A stretch of 64,000 nt of DNA from Mangrovibacter yixingensis (lineage in GTDB: Bacteria > Pseudomonadota > Gammaproteobacteria > Enterobacterales > Enterobacteriaceae): contig NZ_JAIVKM010000002.1 of the NCBI RefSeq assembly GCF_020523985.1, positions 434,001 through 498,000 of the forward strand, in the 5' to 3' direction. The position numbers and the translations under genes are program-made. This document shows positions 25,134 to 35,482 of this stretch, piece after piece. Each line of letters starts with the position of its first letter. Within the stretch, counting starts at the first letter, position 1. Under the pieces are notes generated by a model. That model made no database searches. It was not told where the DNA came from and saw only the letters and a list, made by a program, of their open reading frames with translations.

Positions 25134-26321
25134 ATGTCAGAGAAACATCTTGAAACCGCACTGATTACTGCTGGCCGTAACAAGCGCTATACCCAGGGTT
25201 CAGTGAACAGTGTTATTCAGCGTGCATCCTCGCTGGTATTTGAGTCCGTCAGTGCCAAAAAACAGGCAACTGCTGGCCGTGCAACAGGTGAGTTATTTTA
25301 CGGTCGCCGCGGCACGCTTACCCATTTTTCCTTACAGGAAGCCATGTGTGAACTGGAAGGTGGTGCAGGTTGCGCGCTGTTCCCTTGTGGCGCTGCCGCT
25401 GTCGCTAATACTATTCTGGCCTTCGTTGAACAGGGCGACCATATTCTGGTAACCCGCACTGCTTATGAACCGACTCAAGATTTGTGCACCAAAATTCTCT
25501 CTCGGTTAGGCGTTACCACATCCTGGTTTGACCCACTAATTGGCGCAGATATCGCCAAGCTGGTCAGGCCGGAAACGCGTATTGTTTTTTTGGAATCACC
25601 TGGCTCCATCACAATGGAAGTTCAGGATGTCCCGGCCATCGTGAAAGCCGTGCGTGAAAAAGCACCTAATGCAATCATCATGATAGATAATACCTGGTCT
25701 GCGGGTGTGCTGTTTAAGGCACTGGAGTTTGGTGTTGATATCTCGATTCAGGCTGGCACAAAATACTTGATTGGGCATTCAGATGCCATGGTAGGTACTG
25801 CTGTTGCTAATACCCGTTGCTGGGAACAATTGCGTGAAAATGCCTACCTGATGGGACAAATGGTAGATGCCGATACTGCATACATGACCAGCCGCGGATT
25901 ACGGACCCTGGGTGTACGCCTGAAACAGCACCAGGAAAGTAGCATTGCTATTGCCACCTGGTTGCAACAACATCCCGCAGTGGAGCGCGTTAACCACCCG
26001 GCACTGCCAGGCAGTAAAGGGCATGAATACTGGAAACGTGATTTTAGCGGTTGTAGTGGGCTCTTTTCCTTTATTTTGAAAAAGCGTCTTAGTGATACTG
26101 AATATGCCCATTTTCTGGACAATTTTAGCCATTTCAGCATGGCCTACTCCTGGGGCGGGTTTGAGTCGTTGATTTTAGCGAATCAACCTGAAGAAATTGC
26201 CGCCATCAGGCCAGAGAGTGAGGTAGACTTTACAGGCACTCTGGTACGCGTTCATATTGGTCTTGAAAATGTGTCAGACCTGATTGACGACCTTGCTGCC
26301 GGGCTGGAGCGTATTGGTTAA
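25134..26321 (+). CDS. metC: Cystathionine beta-lyase
   Basis: 395 residues, identical in length to E. coli MetC. A PLP enzyme that splits cystathionine to homocysteine, pyruvate and ammonia. The PLP lysine lies in [13 protein letters not shown] and the fold is the usual Cys/Met-metabolism transferase type. The exbBD/metC/yghB neighbourhood is as in E. coli. Confidence 0.97.
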   Translation: MSEKHLETALITAGRNKRYTQGSVNSVIQRASSLVFESVSAKKQATAGRATGELFYGRRGTLTHFSLQEAMCELEGGAGCALFPCGAAAVANTILAFVEQGDHILVTRTAYEPTQDLCTKILSRLGVTTSWFDPLIGADIAKLVRPETRIVFLESPGSITMEVQDVPAIVKAVREKAPNAIIMIDNTWSAGVLFKALEFGVDISIQAGTKYLIGHSDAMVGTAVANTRCWEQLRENAYLMGQMVDADTAYMTSRGLRTLGVRLKQHQESSIAIATWLQQHPAVERVNHPALPGSKGHEYWKRDFSGCSGLFSFILKKRLSDTEYAHFLDNFSHFSMAYSWGGFESLILANQPEEIAAIRPESEVDFTGTLVRVHIGLENVSDLIDDLAAGLERIG

Positions 26322-26455
26322 CTCAGTTTGGTTTAAGTCTGAAAAAGTTGTCATACATGCGCATGGGATGCGCCATGTTGAGCGCCGGATCAAGGTGTTA
26401 AACTGTATCCGTCAGGTACAATTACTATAATTTATGCTGTTCCACGGGATGTTTC

Positions 26456-27145
26456 ATGGTTGTTATCGAAAATATCATCGCTGCTCTTTGGCATCATGAT
26501 TTTGTGGCACTGACTAATCCACATGTTATCGGTATCGTATATTGCATTATGTTTGCAACGTTGTTCCTTGAGAACGGCCTGCTGCCTGCTGCTTTTCTTC
26601 CCGGGGACAGTCTGCTGTTACTCGCTGGCGCAATGATTGGCCGGGGAGTAATGGATTTCACGTCTACCTTATTGTTGCTCACCGCCGCTGCCAGCCTTGG
26701 TTGCTGGCTGAGTTACCTGCAGGGCCGCTGGTTAGGTAATACACGCATGGTGAAAGGGTGGTTACATCACCTGCCTTCGCAATACCACCAGCGTGCAACC
26801 TGCCTGTTTGACCGCCATGGCTTGTTGGCACTTCTGGTGGGCCGTTTTCTGGCATTTGTGCGTACCATTCTGCCCATCATTGCCGGGTTATCCGGGTTGT
26901 CTAACCGCCGGTTTCAGTTTTTTAACTGGCTAAGTGCCGTATTGTGGGTGGGCACCGTTACCGGTCTGGGCTATGCACTGAGTATGATTCCGTTTGTAAA
27001 ACGCCATGAAGACCAGGTAATGACCGGGTTGATGATTTTACCGATTATTCTTCTGGTTGCCGGGTTACTTGGTGCCATTATTGTGGCAGTTAAAAAAAAG
27101 CCTATGGGCGGCGTTGTGACAAACAATAACCGCCCTGTTAACTAG
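26456..27145 (+). CDS. yghB: DedA-family inner-membrane protein
   Basis: 229 residues with the DedA signatures: an early [17 protein letters not shown] segment and the [16 protein letters not shown] motif with its conserved arginines. DedA proteins are undecaprenyl-phosphate or phospholipid flippases needed for envelope homeostasis. In E. coli YghB overlaps in function with YqjA. Confidence 0.94.
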   Translation: MVVIENIIAALWHHDFVALTNPHVIGIVYCIMFATLFLENGLLPAAFLPGDSLLLLAGAMIGRGVMDFTSTLLLLTAAASLGCWLSYLQGRWLGNTRMVKGWLHHLPSQYHQRATCLFDRHGLLALLVGRFLAFVRTILPIIAGLSGLSNRRFQFFNWLSAVLWVGTVTGLGYALSMIPFVKRHEDQVMTGLMILPIILLVAGLLGAIIVAVKKKPMGGVVTNNNRPVN

Positions 27146-27161
27146 CCTGCCGCCAGGAAAA

Positions 27162-28100
27162 TTACTGGCGAGCGGTAGTGTTCAACAGATTGTGGGTGCT
27201 CGTTTGTGTCGCCCGCATTCTCAAAATATCTTCCCCTGGCGTCAACCCGAAATAACGTTTGAATTCCCGGCTAAATTGAGAAGGGCTTTCGTAGCCTACA
27301 TGAATAGCCGCCGCCCCCGCCTTCATCCCATCATGTAACATCAATAACCGCGCTTTGTGTAACCGGTATGTTTTCAAATACTGTAAAGGTGAGGTGCTGG
27401 TGACAGATTTAAAATTATGATGAAACGCCGACACGCTCATATTGGCCTCCATAGCCAACTGGTCGACTGTCAGATTATCGCGGTACTGAGTTTCAATGCG
27501 CCGCAATGCCCGGCTAATCAGGCTGAAATGGGTATGCCGGCTAACCAGTGCCAGCAATGCTCCGCCCACCGGCCCGGTGAGCAAAAAATAGAGAATTTCC
27601 CGAATAATTCCCTTTCCCAAAATGCGTGCATCCAGCGGGTTATCTAACACATCAAGCAGGCGCTCAACAGCGCACAAAATGGGTTCCGACAGAGGTGCAG
27701 AATGAATACCGCTGGAAACCGGACGCGGCTGGAACACGGGGTCTTCGCCAATATCCATTAGCAGCGCCTGTAACTGCATAATATTGATATTGATACGTAG
27801 CCCGGCAAGTGGCTCTTCTGGTGTCGCCCTGGTTTCACATTCAAAGGGCAGAGGAACTGTCAGCAACAAATATTCGTTCACATCATAACGAAAAACCCGA
27901 TCATTGAGATAACCCGTTTTATTGCCGGAAAAGAGAAAAACAACACCTGGCTCATACATCACCGGAGTACGGGGATAAGGAGATTCCCCATAAAGCAGAC
28001 TAATTTCACCGCCGAAGAAATTCGATGTATTTTTTATATTTATCAGATTGTTAATCTTATCTTTTAGCGCTAAACAAATTTCATTACGGCTCATAATCAC
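27162..28100 (-). CDS. yqhC: AraC-type regulator of aldehyde reductase genes
   Basis: 312 residues: an N-terminal AraC_N ligand domain and a C-terminal double HTH ([35 protein letters not shown]). E. coli YqhC senses toxic aldehydes such as furfural and glyoxal and activates yqhD and dkgA, which lie divergently here too. Confidence 0.93.
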   Translation of the reverse strand: MIMSRNEICLALKDKINNLINIKNTSNFFGGEISLLYGESPYPRTPVMYEPGVVFLFSGNKTGYLNDRVFRYDVNEYLLLTVPLPFECETRATPEEPLAGLRININIMQLQALLMDIGEDPVFQPRPVSSGIHSAPLSEPILCAVERLLDVLDNPLDARILGKGIIREILYFLLTGPVGGALLALVSRHTHFSLISRALRRIETQYRDNLTVDQLAMEANMSVSAFHHNFKSVTSTSPLQYLKTYRLHKARLLMLHDGMKAGAAAIHVGYESPSQFSREFKRYFGLTPGEDILRMRATQTSTHNLLNTTARQ

Positions 28101-28278
28101 TTACCAGGCTGAGGATATTTTGACAATAAACAGTGTACCTGAAATGGGTTCTTTCTCCATTACTTTGGAGAAATAGGCAAATCAATTGCAGAAATGAGCA
28201 TTGAGCAATGGCGCGTAGAGTCGGACAATAACCATCAACGCCCCACAGGGCATAATTAATTATCTAAGGGTACATCCC

Positions 28279-29442
28279 ATGAACAATTTCGATTTACATA
28301 CCCCTACTCGCATTTTATTTGGTAAAGGCGCGCTGTCTTCATTGCGCGAAAATATCCCGGCTGATGCCCGCATTCTTATCACCTACGGTGGCGGCAGTGT
28401 GAAAAAAACAGGTGTGCTCGACCAGGTGCTCACCGCGCTGGATGGTTTAAATGTACAAACTTTTGGTGGCATTGAACCGAACCCAGCGTATGAAACCCTG
28501 ATGAAAGCCGTAGAGGTGGTTAAGCAAGAAAATATTACTTTCTTACTGGCTGTGGGTGGTGGTTCCGTACTGGATGGCACGAAGTTTATTGCTGCGGCAG
28601 CAAAATACCAGGATGGCGTGGATCCCTGGGAAATTCTGGAGACCTGGGGTAGCAATATTAAAGACGCTCTGCCACTGGGCTCCGTACTGACACTGCCTGC
28701 GACTGGTTCTGAATCCAACAATGGTGCTGTGGTTTCCCGCCGTACAACAGGTGACAAACGCGCATTTATGTCGCCACATGTTCAGCCACTGTTTGCTGTT
28801 CTTGACCCGGTTTATACCTACACGTTACCAGCCCGTCAGGTAGCAAACGGTGTGGTTGATGCATTTATTCACACCGTTGAGCAATACATCACTTACCCGG
28901 TCAATGCGAAAGTCCAGGACCGCTTTGCTGAAGGGCTGTTACTGACCCTGAAAGAAGAAGGCCCCATCGCACTGAAAGAGCCTGAAAACTACGATGTCCG
29001 TGCGAATATCATGTGGGCGGCAACCATGGCGCTAAATGGCCTGATTGGCGCTGGTGTACCACAAGACTGGGCAACACACATGCTTGGTCACGAACTGACT
29101 GCGATGCATGGACTGGATCACGGGCAAACCCTGGCTATTGTTCTGCCGGCGTTGCTGAATGAAAAGCGCGAACAAAAACGCGAAAAATTGCTGCAATATG
29201 CTGAACGCGTGTGGAACATCACTGAAGGCAGTGAAGATGTGCGCATTGATGCGGCCATTAATGCCACTCGCCAGTTCTTTGAAAGCATGGGAATTCCAAC
29301 ACATTTATCCGATTATGGTCTGGATGGCAGCACTATTCCGGCCTTATTGTCTAAACTGGAAGAACACGGCATGACCAACCTGGGTGAGCATCAGGATATT
29401 ACCCTGGAAGTAAGCCGCCGTATTTATGAGGCGGCCCGCTAA
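28279..29442 (+). CDS. yqhD: NADPH-dependent aldehyde reductase / alcohol dehydrogenase
   Basis: 387 residues, the E. coli length. An iron-type alcohol dehydrogenase fold with a GGGSVLDGTKF nucleotide-binding segment and metal ligands in DAFIHTVEQ and later histidines. It reduces short aldehydes, including lipid-peroxidation products, with NADPH. It is the first gene downstream of the divergent YqhC promoter region and probably shares a transcript with dkgA. Confidence 0.97.
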   Translation: MNNFDLHTPTRILFGKGALSSLRENIPADARILITYGGGSVKKTGVLDQVLTALDGLNVQTFGGIEPNPAYETLMKAVEVVKQENITFLLAVGGGSVLDGTKFIAAAAKYQDGVDPWEILETWGSNIKDALPLGSVLTLPATGSESNNGAVVSRRTTGDKRAFMSPHVQPLFAVLDPVYTYTLPARQVANGVVDAFIHTVEQYITYPVNAKVQDRFAEGLLLTLKEEGPIALKEPENYDVRANIMWAATMALNGLIGAGVPQDWATHMLGHELTAMHGLDHGQTLAIVLPALLNEKREQKREKLLQYAERVWNITEGSEDVRIDAAINATRQFFESMGIPTHLSDYGLDGSTIPALLSKLEEHGMTNLGEHQDITLEVSRRIYEAAR

Positions 29443-29474
29443 CCAGTTAGCATCAATCCTGATTTCTACCCTTC

Positions 29475-29500
29475 GCTGCCACCTGTAACAAGGTGGCAGC
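29475..29500 (+). other. Intercistronic hairpin between yqhD and dkgA
   Basis: GCTGCCACCT and AGGTGGCAGC form a perfect 10-bp stem with a 6-base loop and no T run. It probably protects the yqhD mRNA or tunes dkgA rather than terminating. Confidence 0.6.
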
Positions 29501-29518
29501 TCAATAAAGGAGGAGAGA

Positions 29519-30346
29519 ATGGCGAATGCAAGTGTGATAAAGCTGCATGATGGTAACCTGATGCCACAACTTGGTCTGGGCGTCTGGCAGGCCAGTAATG
29601 AAGAAGTGCAAACCGCTATAAGTAGCGCACTGAATGTGGGTTACCGGGCAATAGATACAGCAGCCGCCTACCACAACGAAGAAGGCGTTGGCCAGGCATT
29701 AAAAAATAGTCATGTCCCCCGCGAAGACTTATTTATCACCACCAAACTCTGGAACAGTGACCACCTGCAACCAGCGCAGGCACTCCAGGCAAGTCTCGAA
29801 AAACTGCAGCTTGATTATATCGACCTGTGGCTGATGCACTGGCCCGTCCCGGCGAAAGGCCACTACGTTGAAGCCTGGAAAAGTATGATTGATCTTCAAC
29901 AGCAAGGGCTGGTGAAGAGTATCGGTGTCTGCAACTTCAATATTGATCACCTGCAGCACATTATTGATGAAACGGGCGTGCATCCGGTTATCAACCAGAT
30001 TGAACTGCACCCGTTGTTCCAGCAACGTGCGTTGCATGCATGGAATGCCACCCACCAAATTCAAACGGAGTCCTGGAGCCCACTGGCTCGGGCCGGTGAA
30101 GGTATTTTTGAGCAGAAGATAATTCACCACCTGGCCGACAAATATGGAAAATCGCCCGCACAAATTATTATCCGCTGGCATTTGGATAACGGACTGGTCG
30201 TGATACCAAAATCGGTAACCCCAGCGCGTATTGCCGAAAACTTCAATGTCTGGGATTTCCGCCTGGATAAAGAAGAACTGGCAGAGATGGCAAAACTGGA
30301 TTGCGGAAAGCGTATTGGGCCCGACCCGGATAAATTTGGGGCATAA
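29519..30346 (+). CDS. dkgA: 2,5-diketo-D-gluconate reductase A (aldo-keto reductase)
   Basis: 275 residues, as in E. coli. The aldo-keto reductase tetrad is visible: Asp in AIDTAAAYHNE with the catalytic Tyr, Lys in TKLWNSD, His in LMHWP. It reduces 2,5-diketogluconate and methylglyoxal-type aldehydes with NADPH. A GGAGGAG ribosome site precedes the ATG. Confidence 0.96.
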   Translation: MANASVIKLHDGNLMPQLGLGVWQASNEEVQTAISSALNVGYRAIDTAAAYHNEEGVGQALKNSHVPREDLFITTKLWNSDHLQPAQALQASLEKLQLDYIDLWLMHWPVPAKGHYVEAWKSMIDLQQQGLVKSIGVCNFNIDHLQHIIDETGVHPVINQIELHPLFQQRALHAWNATHQIQTESWSPLARAGEGIFEQKIIHHLADKYGKSPAQIIIRWHLDNGLVVIPKSVTPARIAENFNVWDFRLDKEELAEMAKLDCGKRIGPDPDKFGA

Positions 30347-30400
30347 GACTGCCATGGCGTCTTACCAATGCAAGGCGGTATAAGCGCATCGCAAAAACAA

Positions 30401-30423
30401 ACGCCCTTCATTACGAAGGGCGT
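30401..30423 (-). terminator. Hairpin between dkgA and ygiQ, probable terminator
   Basis: ACGCCCTTC and GAAGGGCGT form a perfect 9-bp stem. The minus strand carries a TTTGTTTTTG tract after it, so it more likely stops ygiQ transcripts. Confidence 0.55.
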
Positions 30424-30473
30424 CAGATTGATGAAAAAGAAGGGAAAAGTGTGGTTTCCCCTGCTTTTTAGTT

Positions 30474-30506
30474 AGCAGCCGAAAATCAATGAATTGATTT
30501 TCCTGG
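30474..30506. repeat. Palindromic element, copy 1 (AGCAGC-GAAAA-CAAT type)
   Basis: GAAAATCAAT and ATTGATTTTC form a self-complementary core, preceded by AGCAGC and followed by CTGG. A closely related element occurs after tolC at 53455-53489, and a partial one near 23552. Confidence 0.5.
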
Positions 30507-30596
30507 TTTTTTATTAGGTGGCATCCTCTCGTTCTGTGCGGACATGAGGTTTGTCACCAAACTCGCGTTTTCTTTACTTGTTAAGTTAACCTGCTT

Positions 30597-32861
30597 TTAG
30601 CCTTGTTTGGCCTGAGGTTTACGGCGTTTTTGCCCCGCTTGAGGTGACCGCCCCGGTACAGCCTGGGGTGCCCGGCCTGTCGTTGCAGCCTGAGGAGCCC
30701 GGCCAGCCGCTGGCTGAGGAGACCTGCGCTGATGAGCCATTGGTGTATGGCGTGTCAGTGCTGTCTGGCTCTTACGGTTCTGGCGGCGCGCTTCACGCAT
30801 CTCTTCCATCGTTGGTGACGGCACCAGGCACTCGCGCCGCGGGCCTATCAGGTGCTTTTTCCCCATCGCTTCCAGTGCAGAGCGAATCAACGGCCAGTTG
30901 GCAGGATCATGGTAACGCAGCAAGGCTTTATGCAGGCGGCGTTGCTTGTCACCACGCGGCACCACAATATCCTCACTCTTGTAATTCACTTTGGATAACG
31001 GGTTTTTACCGGTGTAATACATCGTAGTGGCATTTGCCAGCGGCGACGGGTAGAAGTTTTGCACCTGGTCCAGGCGGAAACGGTGTTGCTTCAGCCACAA
31101 TGCAAGGTTGACCATATCTTCATCCCGCGTACCTGGGTGCGCGGAAATAAAGTAAGGGATCAGGTACTGCTCTTTACCGGCCTGTTTGGAATAGCTGTCA
31201 AACAGCTCTTTGAAGCGATGATAGCTTCCCATACCCGGCTTCATCATCTTCGACAATGGGCCTTCTTCAGTATGTTCCGGCGCAATCTTCAAATAACCGC
31301 CCACGTGGTGGGTTGCCAACTCTTTGATGTAACGTGGATCCTCTACCGCCAGATCGTAACGCACACCAGAAGCTATCAGGATCTTTTTAATCCCGCTCAG
31401 GTCACGAGCCCGGCGATACAAGTCAATTGTCGGCTGGTGATCGGTATCCATATGCGGGCAAATATCCGGGTAGACGCAGGATAAACGGCGGCAGGTTTGC
31501 TCAGCACGCGGGGATTTACAGCGCAACATATACATATTGGCTGTTGGCCCGCCCAGGTCGGAAATCACACCTGTAAAGCCAGGTACAGTATCGCGGATCG
31601 CTTCAATTTCATTGATGATCGAATCTTCTGAGCGGCTTTGAATAATACGCCCTTCATGTTCGGTAATAGAACAGAACGTACAGCCACCGAAACAGCCACG
31701 CATAATATTTACTGAGAAGCGGATCATTTCATACGCGGGGATACGGCTGTCGCCATATGATGGATGCGGAACGCGTTTGTAAGGCAGTGCGAACACGCTG
31801 TCCATTTCTTCAGTGGATAACGGAATTGCTGGTGGGTTGATCCAGATATAACGATCACCCTGCTTTTGCATTAATGCACGCGCACAACCAGGGTTGGTTT
31901 CATGATGCAGAATACGCGAAGCATGAGCATACAACACCTTGTCGCCTTTTACTTTTTCATAAGAGGGCAACAAAATGTATGTCTTTTCCCAGGGCTTTTG
32001 CTTCAGTTTTGGCGGCTGTACCACGATGGCTTCTGCTTTTGCCCCCGCGCCTACTTCAACAGCTTTGTTATTATCCGCACAGGGTAAATCCTCGCCATAG
32101 GGATGCGGGATCGGGTCAATTTTTCCGGGCGTGTCCAGGCGAGTGGAGTCAACGCCTTCCCAGCCGGGAAGTGCTTCACGAACGATGATTGCAGTATTGC
32201 GCACATCTTTAATTTCGCTAATGGGTTCACCCTGGGATAAACGGTGTGCCACTTCCACCAGCGGGCGCTCGCCATTGCCAAACATGAGCATATCTGCTTT
32301 GGCATCAATCAATACGGAACGGCGAACGGTATCAGACCAGTAATCATAATGCGCAGTACGGCGCAGGCTCGCTTCAATACCGCCAAGGATGACAGGCACA
32401 TCGCTCCAGGCTTCTTTGCAACGCTGGGTGTAGACCAGGGTGGCCCGGTCCGGGCGTTTACCCGCGACGTTATCGGGTGTGTAAGCATCATCGTGGCGCA
32501 ACTTCCGGTCTGCGGTATAGCGGTTAATCATGGAGTCCATGTTCCCGGCAGTCACACCGAAGAACAGGTTGGGTTTACCCAACGCCATAAACGCGTCTTT
32601 GCTGGTCCAGTCTGGCTGAGAAATAATTCCAACCCGAAACCCCTGCGCTTCAAGCATACGGCCACAAATCGCCATCCCAAAACTCGGGTGGTCGACATAG
32701 GCATCACCAGTAACCAGAATAATGTCGCAGCTGTCCCAGCCTAATTGATCCATCTCCTCACGGGACATGGGCAGAAAAGGGGCAGGGCCAAAGCAGGCAG
32801 CCCAGTATTGGGGCCATGAAAAGAGGTCGCGCTCGGGCTGAATCAGGCTGGTACGGCTCAT
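30597..32861 (-). CDS. ygiQ: YgiQ family radical SAM protein
   Basis: 754 residues. The radical SAM Cys-x3-Cys-x2-Cys cluster motif appears in [12 protein letters not shown] near residue 370, after a long N-terminal B12-binding-like region and before a C-terminal helical domain. The substrate is unknown. The last 60 residues are a low-complexity tail of repeated (G)RAPQA/RSPQ units rich in Pro, Gln and Arg. Confidence 0.95.
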   Translation of the reverse strand: MSRTSLIQPERDLFSWPQYWAACFGPAPFLPMSREEMDQLGWDSCDIILVTGDAYVDHPSFGMAICGRMLEAQGFRVGIISQPDWTSKDAFMALGKPNLFFGVTAGNMDSMINRYTADRKLRHDDAYTPDNVAGKRPDRATLVYTQRCKEAWSDVPVILGGIEASLRRTAHYDYWSDTVRRSVLIDAKADMLMFGNGERPLVEVAHRLSQGEPISEIKDVRNTAIIVREALPGWEGVDSTRLDTPGKIDPIPHPYGEDLPCADNNKAVEVGAGAKAEAIVVQPPKLKQKPWEKTYILLPSYEKVKGDKVLYAHASRILHHETNPGCARALMQKQGDRYIWINPPAIPLSTEEMDSVFALPYKRVPHPSYGDSRIPAYEMIRFSVNIMRGCFGGCTFCSITEHEGRIIQSRSEDSIINEIEAIRDTVPGFTGVISDLGGPTANMYMLRCKSPRAEQTCRRLSCVYPDICPHMDTDHQPTIDLYRRARDLSGIKKILIASGVRYDLAVEDPRYIKELATHHVGGYLKIAPEHTEEGPLSKMMKPGMGSYHRFKELFDSYSKQAGKEQYLIPYFISAHPGTRDEDMVNLALWLKQHRFRLDQVQNFYPSPLANATTMYYTGKNPLSKVNYKSEDIVVPRGDKQRRLHKALLRYHDPANWPLIRSALEAMGKKHLIGPRRECLVPSPTMEEMREARRQNRKSQTALTRHTPMAHQRRSPQPAAGRAPQAATTGRAPQAVPGRSPQAGQKRRKPQAKQG

Positions 32862-33008
32862 ATTGCTTCCGAAAAAAGGTAAAAAGATATCAAAGGGTCG
32901 CGATTATACGCCCGGTTGGTGCAGGAAAAGAAGAGGGCTGAACAAATTATGTTCACTTAGCTACCACCTGATACCCTTGAACACTCAGTAATATCAGGTG
33001 GATAAGTA

Positions 33009-34418
33009 TCAGGATGCAGGTTGAACTAATAACTGCCCAATTGAACCCCGGTCGGCCAATTCCAGTGTCTGGCTGGCATACAGGAAAGGGAAATGTGGCC
33101 ATGAAGGCTGGCCGAAATACACTAACAACTCTACCTGCCCGTCAATCCATACGGTATCTTTCCAGCCTCTGTCTTCCGGGAAAGGCGCGGCACCATTCAC
33201 ATTACGCACCTGGAACATGACGCCTTCGATATGGAAAGACTGGGGTGTGTCGGCATGCACTGTCCAGCGCTCCCAGGTTCCTTGCAGCGTTTCAATATCA
33301 ATACGGTTCACGTCCCACAACTGGCCATTAATCCCCGGGTCATCACCCAAGGAAATGTCACGGCTGCGCGTTGAGGCACCGGCAACAATATCTTCGGGTA
33401 ACAGACGAGCAGGAAGTGGGCTGGTAACCAGGGGCAATAACCCTGTTGGACGTAACGTTAATACCAAGGTTGAAATCAGGATGCTCGAAGGCTCAAAAAA
33501 GCCGCGAATACGTTCCATTATGCCGGCTGACTCCCCGCAAGTAATGGACACTGCATCGCCATTGCTCATATCCACTAATACTTCACGGCGTTCACCCGGA
33601 GCAAGAGAAAGCTGAGATACAGATACCGGAGCCGGTAAAAAGCCCTGATCACTGGAAATAACATGCAGAGGCCGGCCATCCGACATACGCAACAGGTAAC
33701 GCCGGGCATTCGACGCATTAAGTAAACGCAACCGCACCCAGCCACGAGAGACTTCGACATAAGGGCCCTGCACACCATTTACCAGCAGAGTATCCCCAAT
33801 AAACCCGCCATCGGAAGGTTCGCTGTAGGTTGGCGCGCCAAAGTTATCCAGCCGTTTATCTTGCAAAATAACCGGAAAATCATCCACTCCGTAGTGGTTA
33901 GGCACTGGCAACGATTTACTCACGTCGTCTTCTACCAGCCACATCCCCGCCAACCCTTTGTAGACCTGTTCTGCCGAACGGTTTGGCGTATTTGCGCGGT
34001 ACCACAGTGTGGCTGCCTGCTGGCGAATGGGTAGCACTGGTGCCCAGTCTGCGTTAGGTGTCATCATTCGCGCCGCGCCACCCATCAATGGCCCCGGTAC
34101 CTGCAACCCGGAAATCGTCATCGCGACATTTTCCGTTAACCGGTTGCTATAAATCATTTTGACATCATCACCACTCCACACACGAATGGTCGGGCCCATA
34201 TAACGCCCGTTAAACCCCCAAACCTGGGCTCGCGTTCCGGCCGCGAAAGACCAGTGAGCACTTTGCATAGTAAGAAACAAAGGTTGCCCACGGCGGGATT
34301 CCAGCAAGGGTGGAACAGGAAGAGGTAACTGGGTGGCCGCATTCGCTTTTAGCGGCAACGCCCCAGCGCCCAGTGCAATGCCAGATGCCTGAATAAATTG
34401 CCGCCGGCTGAGTGACAT
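33009..34418 (-). CDS. ftsP: Cell division protein FtsP (SufI), Tat-exported
   Basis: 469 residues. The N-terminus SLSRRQFIQ is a twin-arginine signal. The three cupredoxin domains of the multicopper oxidase fold follow, but most copper ligands are missing, as in E. coli SufI. It stabilises the divisome under stress. It lies downstream of plsC on the same strand. Confidence 0.95.
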   Translation of the reverse strand: MSLSRRQFIQASGIALGAGALPLKANAATQLPLPVPPLLESRRGQPLFLTMQSAHWSFAAGTRAQVWGFNGRYMGPTIRVWSGDDVKMIYSNRLTENVAMTISGLQVPGPLMGGAARMMTPNADWAPVLPIRQQAATLWYRANTPNRSAEQVYKGLAGMWLVEDDVSKSLPVPNHYGVDDFPVILQDKRLDNFGAPTYSEPSDGGFIGDTLLVNGVQGPYVEVSRGWVRLRLLNASNARRYLLRMSDGRPLHVISSDQGFLPAPVSVSQLSLAPGERREVLVDMSNGDAVSITCGESAGIMERIRGFFEPSSILISTLVLTLRPTGLLPLVTSPLPARLLPEDIVAGASTRSRDISLGDDPGINGQLWDVNRIDIETLQGTWERWTVHADTPQSFHIEGVMFQVRNVNGAAPFPEDRGWKDTVWIDGQVELLVYFGQPSWPHFPFLYASQTLELADRGSIGQLLVQPAS

Positions 34419-34487
34419 AATTGCTCCATGTAAACTGAATAAAGTTGGCGGGAAACCTTTCCCGCCTAAAAATGGCCGGAAAGAGGC

Positions 34488-35246
34488 TTAACGTTGTACG
34501 TTTTTTTCTGACGTAACTTTTCCCGCTTCACGCAAGGCAACTTCTTCATCCAGTGCGCGAATTTTTTCTTCCATCAACTGGCGGCAATGTGCAGACAGCT
34601 CACGGACCTGATCTTTACCAAAACTGCTGGTATCAACGGGAGGTAACATTTCAACGATCACCAGCCCATTACGCCAACGATTGAGTTTAATTTTATTGTT
34701 GGTATTTGAAACACAAATGGGAATGACAGGCACCCCAGCAGCCAGCGCAGCATGAAACGCCCCGGCTTTAAAAGGCAACAAGCCACGACCACGGCTGCGC
34801 GTTCCTTCCGGAAACATCCAAATAGAGATATTACGCTCGCGAATCTGCTGAACAACCTGAGCAATCGTACCATGTGCTTTTGCGCGGTTATTGCGATCTA
34901 TCAGTAGATTGCCTGTCAGCCAGTAAAGCTGACCAAAAAAAGGAATCCACGCCAGGCTTTTCTTACCCACTGTTACGGTGGATGGCTGAACAATATAAGA
35001 CGCCGTTACCATATCGTAGTTGTTCTGGTGGTTGGCAATATAAATAGCATTACCAAAATTTTCTGCACCAGACGGTTTGCGGATTTCCACCTTTAACCCA
35101 AATACGGACGACAGGCGAGCAAAAAGGTGGCCGAACGTGGCAACATGGCGCGGGTTTCTGGGGCTGAAGAGGCAATAAATTGAACCGAAGACACACACCA
35201 AAATACTGTAGAGTACGACAATAATAAAACGAATAATCAAAAGCAT
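34488..35246 (-). CDS. plsC: 1-acyl-sn-glycerol-3-phosphate acyltransferase
   Basis: About 252 residues. The catalytic NHQNNYD (HX4D) and FPEGTRSRG motifs are intact, and the N-terminal membrane anchor resembles E. coli PlsC. It makes phosphatidic acid by acylating lysophosphatidic acid. The ATG at 35246 with AGAGG five bases upstream is preferred over a GTG at 35264. Confidence 0.96.
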   Translation of the reverse strand: MLLIIRFIIVVLYSILVCVFGSIYCLFSPRNPRHVATFGHLFARLSSVFGLKVEIRKPSGAENFGNAIYIANHQNNYDMVTASYIVQPSTVTVGKKSLAWIPFFGQLYWLTGNLLIDRNNRAKAHGTIAQVVQQIRERNISIWMFPEGTRSRGRGLLPFKAGAFHAALAAGVPVIPICVSNTNNKIKLNRWRNGLVIVEMLPPVDTSSFGKDQVRELSAHCRQLMEEKIRALDEEVALREAGKVTSEKNVQR

Positions 35247-35482
35247 AGCAACCTCTGAAGACACAGGCGATGTTCACCAGAGCCCTGGTATAATTTCAGT
35301 TTCAGGCAGGTTTCAACGCCTTTTATCCTGTCCCCTGAATAACATAAACAACCACCGTTTGCAGACCAGTTATCAATCATAACCGGAGAAAGCATTGTCA
35401 GGCGCTTCTCCATAACAAACAATGGCGAAGTGAAAAAAATCTTACGAATTCAGGGGAGTGAGGCACCACTCCCCTGTTCTGC

